The notes below the pieces were generated by a model. That model ran no database searches, was not told where the DNA came from, and saw only the letters and a list, made by a program, of their open reading frames with translations. A stretch of DNA of 64,000 bases from Lagopus muta (Eukaryota; Chordata; Aves; Galliformes; Phasianidae), in assembly GCF_023343835.1 (NCBI RefSeq), contig NW_026040168.1, positions 186,001 to 250,000 of the forward strand. Reading direction: 5' to 3'. Shown piece after piece: positions 21,326 through 30,209 of this stretch. The position numbers were made by a program, and so were the translations under genes. Position 1 is the first letter of the stretch. Each line of letters begins with the position of its first letter.

Positions 21326-21817
21326 CTAAAGGACAATAAAAAATTCCAGAACTACCCTAAGAAATCAAGGGTAAGGGTTATAGAGAGAGTACCAAAAACA
21401 ACATGGAACCTAGAAGATTTTATTGTTCCAAAAAGGAAAAAAAAAAAACTGCCTCAGGTATCTCGGCCCACAATGCCTGAGCCACCGGAAGCAGAAGAAT
21501 TGGCCATAGCACAATTCATGGTGTGACAAAGAATGTTAGTCCCCCTAGGGCCTCCAGACAGGACCAGAGGCTCTATGTAGAATTAACAATTTATTGGTCC
21601 CAAGAAAATATTCAGAGTTATGGCATTAGTGGACACCGGAGCAGAAACATCAATTAACTACAGAGATCCGACAAAATTTGATGGGGACAGAGTGGTTTTG
21701 AGGGACAGGCTATTCCTTGGTTAAAACATGGTTAAAAATGTGGGTTGGGCACCTCTCACCCCGGGAATACAAGGTGTCTATTGTCCCAGTCCAAGAAAAC
21801 ATCCCAGGCACAAATAT

Positions 21818-22637
21818 TGTATAAACGAAAAGAATTAGGAAGTTAAAATCACAAAATAAACAAGAAAATCAGGCAAAGTAGACTATGATAACAAAGAAGA
21901 ATAAATATAAGACTTACCCCTATCCTGGGCTTACCCACACAACACCAGAAGAGATTATCTCTAGAAAAAATTCTTCCCTATTGGTAGCCAGCTCTTAAAT
22001 AGGTCTAGCAGGGGTGGAGCCAGGCTCCATCCCTTCTGGCAGCACAGGTGAATTGCTGTCACGGAGTTGACTAGATCAATCTATGTCCGTGACAGGGGCG
22101 ACAGGCCTCTGCCCTCCCCCACCACCCCAGTCCCACAAAAAATGAGAAGGAAGGAAGGGAGGAAAAGAACAGCGGCAACAATCTATGGAGGAAAACTTAT
22201 TTTACTATAATATCAGAATACAAGATAACAAAATATAATACAATTTAATTGAAATAGAGAATAATAAATCAGACGAGATGAGAGAGAGAGTTCCCGGGAC
22301 CGATTCAAACCTGAAAAGCTTGGAACGGCTAGGAAAGCACCCTCCAGCACCCACTGCCAGGCAGCAAGAGAGCGCCCCCCCCCCTCCACTTGGAAGGGCC
22401 AGATCCTGTGACTGCTGTAATGCACAGGGATAGGTCTGGAATTGGGGCAGTGACATTTCAATGCCCCATACACTACATGATGTTTTGATGTGGAATACTG
22501 AAACCCAAAATAAAAACAAACAAAAAAATAACATAGAACCATGACAATTGCCTTCACCTGTGCTCCTCTGGCTGACTCATTGCCCGCCTCAGGTGATCAA
22601 TCAGAGGTTCAGGCAGTTACTCTGCAGTTCCCATACA
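21818..22637 (-). repeat. ERV-L-like LTR, minus orientation, interrupted by a solo LTR
   Basis: It is the reverse of the LTR type at 19,581-19,918 (ends TGTATGGGAAC and TTTATACA on the minus strand). A separate solo LTR splits it at 22,057-22,546. An integrase segment on the same strand (22,972-23,634) lies just upstream, so this is most simply a 3' LTR. Confidence 0.6.
22057..22546 (-). mobile_element. Solo LTR, ERV-L-like, with ATTGC target duplication
   Basis: This 490-bp LTR is close in sequence to the one at 12,140-12,626. It is flanked by ATTGC at 22,052-22,056 and 22,547-22,551, a perfect 5-bp duplication. No internal sequence remains, so it arose by LTR-LTR recombination. Confidence 0.92.
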
Positions 22638-22971
22638 CTCCAACCCTTCACAGCGTGAACCAATGATCAGGTTAACTAAAGTGTAAGCTTTCCCTAATAC
22701 AGAGATCCGCTGTATCGCGACGCTTATACATTTTTTGTCGTTACACGTATTGGTACAATTCAAGACGAGTGATGATCAGTGGATGTCCATATTCTTCTAT
22801 GGGCCTGTGCTTGACGATGTGACTGGAGGCATGAGGTCCTGAGGTGCAGGTCCGTTCTATGTTCCATCAGTCCCATGCAGACCATCACCGGGTGTTGTAC
22901 GTGATCTGACAGCAACACTGGAACGCTTGATGGCATTTTGTTCTTTCCAGTGATCCTGAAGGCTCACAGAC

Positions 22972-23634
22972 TCACGGGGAGTAATACAGATGTTTCAGAG
23001 GTACCAGGAGGGAAAGGTCTGCTCTCCAGGACAAGATACAGGCCGTATTTCTATCCTGGGTCAACACTTCCGCCTGTACTGGGGCACGTCCTGGCTGCCT
23101 GTACCACACCTTTTTGCCGGATGTCTGCAGCTGCATAACGATATCAGGCACCAAAGGAGGTGTCCTGATCTGCCACAGGGACATGATGGGGGTCCCTTTA
23201 GCAATGAAGATTGGAGTGTTGACCACAATATCAGTAGGCCATGTACCTATTACTGGAGGGACTACTGAGCCTCCCACCTCCAACAATCTCCCCCAAGGTG
23301 CAAGTAGGCCACACCACTTGGGTCCTACCTGCACCTTCCATTTTATTTTATGGGTACCCAGATCTAAACTCTCAGGGGCAGGAAGCAGAAGATGATTTTC
23401 GTTACCAATCTGGGGTCTTACCTGATGATCAGTGCCTGTAATTTGGATCCTAAGTGGGGTGGCCCATGTTGTCTGCAACATTCTCAGGGCACTGTGTCTG
23501 CTGTCTTGGGGTCTTTCATTCAGGTCCCGCAAGGTTTCATACAGTCTTTTCGTCCACCCCTGCAGGGACTGGGAGTCTGTCTTCAGAGCAGCCTTAAGAA
23601 TACCGTTATAACGTTCGATGAGGCCTGCCCCCAT
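22972..23634 (-). mobile_element. ERV-L-like integrase C-terminal remnant
   Basis: The frame starts with GLIERYNGILKAALK, the late integrase-core helix found in class III and other retroviruses, followed by a Pro/Trp-rich C-terminal region. It is a partial fossil on the strand opposite to the neighbouring RT segment. Confidence 0.65.
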
Positions 23635-23741
23635 TGGATTATATGGCAGGTAGAATCACCATTCGATGTTCTTTTCTTCTGCCCAGCGCTGTAACGTTGC
23701 ACCAGTAAAATGAGTCCCTTGGTCACTCTCGGTGACTTGAG

Positions 23742-24069
23742 GTGTCCCGTAGGTGTCCTGATGTTAACCTATATCATTATATTGATGATCTTCTGGTGAC
23801 ATCTGACTCACTGGAGGCAGTAGGACAGGCAGCAGATTCATTAACCGCCTATTTACAACAGAGGGGATGGGCTATAAATCCCCAAAAGGTGCAAGGTCTG
23901 GGCCTGTCCGTAAAATTCCTGGGGGTGGTTTGGTCAGGAAAGACCAAAGTACTTCCCAGTGCTGTCATAGATAAGGTTCAGGCGTTCCCAGTCCCTACAA
24001 CATCGAAGCAGCTGCAAGAGTTTCTAGGTATATTGGGTTACTGGCGTTCCTTCATACCTCACCTATTTA
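23742..24069 (+). mobile_element. ERV-L-like reverse transcriptase remnant
   Basis: It shows the YIDDLL catalytic motif, then VKFLGVVWSGK and QLQEFLGILGYWR, as in ERV-L RT thumb and connection regions. It runs directly into a partial LTR (to 24,249). Confidence 0.7.
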
Positions 24070-24249
24070 AGAGCTGGCTACCAGTAGGGAAGGATCTCTT
24101 CTGGAGATTGATTCTCCTGGTGTTTTGTGAGTGAGTCCAGGATAGGGGTAAGCCTTCTTTTTTTTCTTTTTTTTGTTATCATAGTCTACTTTGCCAAACT
24201 CTCTTGTTTATTTCATAATTATAACATCTTAATATTTATTGATTATACA

Positions 24250-27200
24250 GTGTGTTTGTCTGTGTTGGTGTGAGAGCAACCCCCCTGCACCATCCCCCCA
24301 CAAGCAGATCTTGGTGTGAGAGAGTGAGCTGCAGACAGCTATTTCTTCTGTAAACAGCATTACTTGCAAAGGGGGGAAGTGGAGAGGACAGGGCACTGGA
24401 AGTGAGAACAGTCTCTGCAGAGATAATTCCAGTATTAGCATTGGAAGCCTCTGGAGAGGAGAAGGTAAATTAGGAATAACAGCAGCTGTTATTGTCACGG
24501 CACTGGCATAGGGCTGTAGGACCCAGAGATCCACTTAAAGAGCGTTGGGGGGGAGGGGGGGGGGGCTGGGCTGGAAGAGCCCAGGGAGGGCTCTGCCCCA
24601 TTGGAATGAAAGTAATGTGTAAATTACTGAGGAAGAGGGAACAGTTTCTGGTTGCAAAGATGAAGGATGGGAATTTGGGAAGTTTACCTTAGCAGATCCA
24701 CTTCTTAAATTACAGCTAGGGGAGCAGGATAAAGAAGTTTATCTTTCAGTGGGTATGGGTGTCTCTTACCACTTGTAGATGATTTCATAACAATAAAGGA
24801 GCTAATGCCCAGTAGAGAAAGGCTTACTTTTTGGGATTAATTAAATATCGGCTGAGAAAACAAGTAGGAATACATAAATTCTTGTACATGTCAGGTTACT
24901 CAGGCAAGAAATTAAATAAAACTGGAGCTAAGGATCAAACAATATTAACTGATTGAGAATTGTACGTCTGCCTTTAACACAAGCTGGGCAAAATTAAGTT
25001 GTAGTCCCATAATCTACAAATATCTTGAGTAAAATACACTTAGGAATGTGGGTATCGGGATATGTGGCAGAGCCAAAAATGCAGTCCTAAATAGAACTTA
25101 AGTTAAAAGCAAGAGCTAGCCCAGTAAGGGTAAAGCAGTGCCCTTTAAGGATATGTGGCAGTAGGCAGATAAAAGAAATAATAGATAATTTTTGGATAAT
25201 TTGGATTACTTACTTAATTTGGATTATTTGAATATGAATCCCAATATAATACTCTAACCCTGCCAACAAAAAAAAAGTTTGGAAAGCAAGCGCTATAGTT
25301 TGGTACAAGATTTGAGGGCAAGTAATAGAGTAGTTGAATGCATACACTCAGTGGTGAAAAATCCATACACTTTATTACACTTTATTAACCAAGTTAAGGA
25401 ATGAGTAAGTGGAGTTTACCTTCTGGATTTGAAGGATGCCTTTTCTGCCCAGTTTGGTCAAAGGAAGCCTAAGGTTATTTGCCTTTGAATAGGAAAACCC
25501 CAAGATGGGGTGAGAAGACTCAGTTAATCTGAACAGTGTTACCCAGGGTTGTGAGAACAGCTCAATGATTTTTGAGTACTGGTCAACTCATGGACCGGAG
25601 ACTTGGGTTCCTCCATCCCAGGGTGGAGCCTTACAGCAGTACGTGGATGTCACAGAAACAAGAGGACAGTGTGCATTGGACTGTGAATTTGCTCAATTTC
25701 TTGGTTTAAATGATTATCAAGTTTCTCAACAGAAAGACATATTTGGGATATGAGATTACAGCTGGACTTCAAACCTTAAGGACTGTCAGGAAAGAAGCCA
25801 TCTGCCAAACCTCTGAGTCACAAACTGCCAAGGAACTCAGTACCTTCCCAGAAATGACAGGATGGTGCCAACTGTGGATACACAGCTATGGACTGTTGGT
25901 AAAACCAAACTATTATATGAAATGGGGAGGCAAGGTGGGCATTCCCTCAGCTGAAATAAGTACTCATGAAGGCCCTCTGCTTTGGGGCTATCAGAACCTT
26001 GGGCAGTGGCACACTTCTCCAAACAGCTTGATGAAGTGAGTAAGGGGTGGCGGGGACGCTTGAGGGCAGTGGCTGCACTAGTACTCAAGTGTTGCTAGGC
26101 CAAAGAATAACAGTTTTTATGTCTCATCCAGTGTCTGCTGTATTGGAGGTAAAAGGGGAGGCATTGGCTCTCACTCCAAAGGTTCCTGAAATCCCATGCT
26201 GTCCTGTTAGAGCAGGATGATGTAGAAATAGTTGCAACCCTGTATCTTCCTTAGCGGAACTCCTGGACAGCCAGTATTTTGTAACAGCTTTGAAACAACT
26301 GAAGCTGCATCTTTCAGCCAGTCGTACCTGAAAGACAAACCCTTAGAAGACGTAGAAGACACCTGGTTTGCCGACGGTAGCAGTTTTGTGAAACAGGGAA
26401 ACTGTAAGGCAGGATATGCAGTAGCTGCTACTGACAAGGTAATCAAAGCACAACCATTACTTGAGGGGACTTTCCCTCAAAGGGCTGAAATAACTGCCTG
26501 GACAAGAGCCTTAATTATATGGACAGATGCTAATTATGTATTTGGGATGCTACGCATTGTAGTACCATCTGAAAAGAGCAAGGACTGCACACACAAGGAA
26601 AACAGCGTGATGTAGACCTACCAAGGAGCGTGGCTGTTACACATTATAAAGGACATCAGAAAGGTAACACTGTACAGGAAACTGGAAATAAGATGATGGG
26701 TCAGGTGGCAGAACAGGTAGTTGAAGAAGACTTCAATTCCAGACGGTAAACTTAAAATCTTTAAACCTGAGTCAGAACCTGTAAAATATTCTAGAGAGGA
26801 TAGGAATCTAATTAATGACTTAGAAGAAAGGGCAACAATGGCAAATTGATTTCTCGGAACTCCCAAGAAAAGGGGAGTAACCCTGTATATTGGTACTAAC
26901 ATACTTTTTCTACATAAGCCAGAGGCATTCCCTTGTAGAACTAATAAGGCACATGGAGTAATTTAAATATTGTTAGGTTATTGCAAGATGCTGAGGAACT
27001 ACTTGGTCTGTCAAGGAAAGTGCATCGTCAAAAGTTAAACTCATAAAGAAGAGATGAATTGGTTACTAGTTTGCTTTATTTCAGGGTGATGTCTCTGGCA
27101 AGTTGATGGCACGTGCAGTTACATTTTGTATTTTGGTTGCAATAGTACTATGTTTTGTGTTGTATTTATTTATTTGTTATTGCTAATTGTGTGATTGTCA

Positions 27201-27890
27201 CTCTTTGCCCTTCTATTTGGATGAACCTTACATCTCTGTACTTAACAATGGCCTCTATTAAGAAAGTAATAACACTCTCATTAGTGGGCATGAATAACAT
27301 AATGTAAGTAATATAATGAGTAGGTGTCATTCGAGTAAAGGTTTCTGGTTGCTGGGCGGAGATTGGAGAACTCAAACTCCCACCAGGCATAGTGAGAACT
27401 ATTTGGAGCCAGTATCAAAATCCAAGAAGGGTTGAAAAGTAAATATTCTATTGGTAAGGTATAATACAGGATACCTTGAGAGCCCTTATCCTGGTCTTAG
27501 GAGTAGCTCAGCTGGTTCGGATTAAACAGTACCCCCCAAATTCGAAGACATGGACAACCTGAAAGCTACCAAAACAAAGGAGGTAATGCATAACATGGAC
27601 AATTAGCTTACTAAATTTTCTCAGACTTAAAGGCTATTGATTTTCTCCACAGGAAAGCCCAAGTGGCACAGACACAAGTAACCCATTTGTGTTATGGAAT
27701 CACTTTGGGATTCCCAAGCCCTAGGAAACAGCAAGGGGACTCTGGAATGAGCTCCAGACTGTCCTAGGGATAACAAGGTGGTGCTGCCTACAACTATGGA
27801 ATACTGGTAAGGCCCCTCTATGCCCTTTTGAAATCCTGCCCGAAGGTCCTCATAGAGGTTGAGGAAGAGAAATAAGACGAAGGTTTAACT
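24250..27890 (+). mobile_element. Class I-like pol/env remains of the older ERV
   Basis: The segment with CALDCEFAQFLGLNDYQ (about 25,660-25,720) and the RNase H stretch with WFADGSSFVK and DKVIKAQPLLEG (about 26,360-26,480) correspond to the class I ERV parts near 12,640-12,980 and 7,000-7,190. Beyond about 26,900 I recognise nothing coding. It is heavily broken. Confidence 0.65.
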
Positions 27891-27936
27891 GTGGCAATTA
27901 GACACGGACTCAGTTGTTAGTGCAGAACAAAAAACT

Positions 27937-27942
27937 TTTATT
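27937..27942 (-). promoter_or_regulatory. Candidate poly(A) signal of the SH2 gene
   Basis: AATAAA on the minus strand lies about 90 bases past the stop of the SH2 frame. It is followed by a T-rich stretch (TTTTTTGTTCTG) that would serve as the downstream element. Confidence 0.45.
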
Positions 27943-28030
27943 GTGGGCGATGAACTTGAACAATGTGCACTTGGTCAAGTGCCTTATTAAATGGAACTCT
28001 CTTGCCATGCTTAGCAGTGCTGGATCTTCC

Positions 28031-28735
28031 CTACGGCCCTGAAGTAGATGGCACTGGAGCTGGACTTGTCCCTCTGGTGCTGTCCCGTGGCATCTGGTCT
28101 GTGTTGGTGTGAGTGGTGGACCGAGGCACCGGCTCAGTCAGCCTTATCTCAAGTCCATTGTACCTCAGTGGTGTCTCCCAATAGTAGGCGATGAGGTCGT
28201 ACAGGCTGTCAAATACTTGGGTGTCAGTTAAAAAGAACTTCTGACTGTTAGCATCCTGTTGCCAATATATGCGGCAATGCCGTACCTTCTCACTGTGCCA
28301 GAAGGATAAAACGTAGTCCCCAACATAAGTCTCGCTTTCCCTGACCAGGAAGGAGCCATCAGGGGCCTCTGTCTTGGCACAGAACTCTGTCAGCAGCCGC
28401 TCAGCAATGTGCCGCCCACCGCGTCCTGCCCCCAGCTTGCCATGGAACCATTCCTGCATGAGATGCAGCTTGATGCTGGTGCTCACCTCCTTCTGCGCAG
28501 TTCGTCTCCTCTGTCTGCTCCCAGTCAGGGGAATGTAAAGCGGGTTCCATGTATAATTGATGGGTTCTTCTGTCAATTGGCAATCCGCCGTCTTCTCCTT
28601 TGTCACACATGAACCCATGCTTCCTTTCCACTCACCTCCACCAAGCCACCTCAGTTTTGGCAGGGCTTGCCAATGGTCTTTACAGTATCTGCTGACACCC
28701 ATGCCAGGTGTACAAGCTAGACTTCTCGTGATCAT
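28031..28735 (-). CDS. Stand-alone SH2-domain protein, PLC-gamma-1 N-SH2 type
   Basis: The frame of 234 codons contains one complete SH2 domain at about residues 95-200 (EWFHGKLGAGRGGRHIAE, DGSFLVRESET, DYVLSFW, RHCRIY, KFFLTD, FDSLYDLIAYY). This pattern is that of the first SH2 domain of phospholipase C gamma 1, a phosphotyrosine-binding adaptor module. The FLVR arginine (about Arg132) and the beta-D histidine (about His153) are present, so binding is plausible. No catalytic, SH3 or PH part is present. Just beyond the stop, in another frame (28,011-28,070), AIYFRAVGKIQHC resembles PLC-gamma's second SH2 domain, so the copy is truncated and frame-shifted there. No introns interrupt it, which suggests a retrocopy. 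Met40 begins MGSCVTKEK, a possible myristoyl/palmitoyl signal, and could be the true start; the frame is open upstream to 28,849. AATAAA on the minus strand lies at 27,937-27,942. It sits antisense inside an old ERV. The SH2 assignment is firm; expression is unknown. Confidence 0.7.
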   Translation of the reverse strand: MITRSLACTPGMGVSRYCKDHWQALPKLRWLGGGEWKGSMGSCVTKEKTADCQLTEEPINYTWNPLYIPLTGSRQRRRTAQKEVSTSIKLHLMQEWFHGKLGAGRGGRHIAERLLTEFCAKTEAPDGSFLVRESETYVGDYVLSFWHSEKVRHCRIYWQQDANSQKFFLTDTQVFDSLYDLIAYYWETPLRYNGLEIRLTEPVPRSTTHTNTDQMPRDSTRGTSPAPVPSTSGP

Positions 28736-28859
28736 GTCAAGAGGGTCTATCTGGCATGAAAAGTTACAGTCTTCAACTAGTTTATACCTCTGAGGGTCTT
28801 TTGCCAGTCCAAGCAGGAATATCTTTATTTTCTCCCGATAGTATACAGGTTAAAGGAAT

Positions 28860-29155
28860 TGAGGTAAGGGATCTGGACTAATTAAATGGAGAGATACGGT
28901 TGTGAGGATCTTAGTAGGATGTGTTGCTTTAATCTTTCAGACCACTCAAAATCAATAAATAGGAAGCTCATGACAAAATAGAGACTAACCAAGTTATGGA
29001 GGGACTAAAGGAGATACAGGAAACACATCCATGCCAGGTTTAAATGCATGAACTAAGGCAGAAAGTGGAAAGTGGAAGATATTTTAAGTCTTCCCTTTTC
29101 CAAAATGGGGCAATTTAGCAAAAGAATTTGCTACTAGCAATGAAAAGGGGGGAAT
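28860..29155 (+). mobile_element. 3' interior of the older ERV up to the polypurine tract
   Basis: There is no recognisable coding sequence. The last bases (about 29,142-29,155) are AAAAGGGGGGAAT, the expected polypurine tract directly before the 3' LTR. Confidence 0.5.
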
Positions 29156-29804
29156 TGAGAGGGTAAGCTAAAGAATACAAGATGTAAAAATACAAGATGT
29201 AAGGGGTCCATAACATCGCCTGGTTACAATAACTCAAAAGAGGTCGCAAATAGCGTCGCTTAGTTTAAACTTTTGCTAACTCAAGGGAAATTTATTGCTT
29301 AGTCTAACCGTTTTGTCAGCCCAGGCATATTCTAAAAAGGGAGCCCTCCTCAGACAGAGGAAGAGGGGCCCCTAAGAGAGCAACGAAAAAAGGGTAGATA
29401 AGGAGAATAGGAAATTGCTGAGGCATGCAGGGCAAGAGAAGAGCCCAGAGCGGGAAAAAGGTCGGAAGGATGTGGCAAGGTAGACAACTGACTTCATCCC
29501 AAATCACCACTGAATGGGGAGGAAGACGTTGAGCCTTCATCGAATGGAAGCTACTGTGCATGCACTGGAAAGAAGGGACAGTATGTAAATGATATTCCGA
29601 AAAAGTCATGAATATGTCAATGAATTTTGATTAATACTACTGAATATGCATGAGTGGCTAATAAATGTACTGAGACACCACTCTCTGGCATGTAAGCTAG
29701 AAGGAGCAATCCCGCTTGAAACCGGCTTGTGGCGTAAAGCTGAAATAAAGACGTATCTGCTCTTTTAACCTAACATGGGTTAGAGAGTTTGATTCCGCAA
29801 ATCA
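29156..29804 (+). repeat. 3' LTR of the older ERV
   Basis: It starts TGAGAGGGTAAGC after the purine tract and ends GCAAATCA, with AATAAAGACGTA near 29,744. It is longer than the 5' LTR (649 against 455 bp) and clearly diverged from it, which implies an old insertion. Confidence 0.8.
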
Positions 29805-29842
29805 ATACCGTCCTGACAAAAATTATTTGGATATTACCAACA
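29805..29842 (+). repeat. LTR fragment at the edge of the HINTW array
   Basis: These 38 bases match the terminal end (GGTATC to CCAACA side) of the class I ERV LTR, in the opposite orientation to the copies at 4,374 and 16,531. HINTW unit sequence begins directly after, within the unit's 5' flank, so the first unit lacks the CR1 piece. Confidence 0.75.
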
Positions 29843-30209
29843 ATCCCTAATACCAGGGGCCTGTTCTGCAGGCCTCGTTTGGCCGCCGCAGGGGCGCCGC
29901 ACTTAGAGGGCACAGCTTCCCTTCGCGGAGGCGCCCTCCCGCTCCCCCACGTCGCATCCCCGCGCGCCCGGAGGCGCGCGCAAAGTCCCTGAGCCCCGAT
30001 AAGCACCGGGCCGACGGGAGCGGAGCCGCCAACAGAGCGGGGACAAGCGTAAAGGGCACGCGAGACAGCCAACCGAGGCGCTCGAACGGCCGGCGGCGCT
30101 CTGTCGACCCAATGAGCGCCGCCGAGAGGCGGGGATGGGCGGGACGGGGCGCGCCGAGCTGAGTCTAGCCGGTTCACGGCTGAGGGAGTGTTGTAGCGAT
30201 CGCGCCGTC
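29843..30209 (+). promoter_or_regulatory. CpG-rich promoter region of HINTW copy 1
   Basis: This GC- and CpG-rich stretch is conserved in every unit, immediately upstream of the ATG. It contains a CCAAT box at 30,109-30,113, about 100 bases before the start codon, and no evident TATA box. A transcription start shortly after the conserved GAGGGAGTGTTGTAGCGA segment is an inference. Confidence 0.55.

Larger units (their letters stand above)
19581..24249 (+). mobile_element. Rearranged ERV-L-like element(s) inside the older ERV
   Basis: An LTR at 19,581-19,918 and a matching partial LTR ending at 24,249 share the GATTATACA end. The outside flanks GTGAG and GTGTG are near-matching 5-mers. On the plus strand are a gag-like region (20,457-21,325), a protease-like DTGAE motif near 21,630 and an RT segment with YIDD (23,742-24,069). 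Between them an LTR of the same type (21,818-22,637) and an integrase segment lie on the minus strand, so either two elements overlap or part has been inverted. It is broken. Confidence 0.65.
17668..29804 (+). mobile_element. Older class I-like ERV, plus strand, with several nested insertions
   Basis: The 5' LTR (17,668-18,122) and 3' LTR (29,156-29,804) share their ends (TGAGA to AAATCA) and much of their sequence, but differ clearly in length and bases. A primer site follows at 18,126-18,143 (TGGCACCCCAGATGGGAC, tRNA not assigned), and a purine tract AAAAGGGGGGAAT precedes the 3' LTR. The interior matches the class I ERV at 4,374-17,086 in places, including RNase H at about 26,340-26,560. 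It holds an ERV-L-like complex (19,581-24,249) and an antisense SH2 gene. Flanking bases do not match. It is old and broken many times. Confidence 0.75.

Noticed and set aside
27500-27545. tRNA-like A-box (TAGCTCAGCTGGTTCGG)
   Set aside because: No matching anticodon arm or T-arm at the right spacing; it sits in decayed ERV sequence.
29770-30177. Long minus-strand frames over HINTW promoters (many copies)
   Set aside because: GC-rich CpG-island sequence has few stops by chance. The frames mirror the promoter and CR1 flank and show no codon or domain signal.
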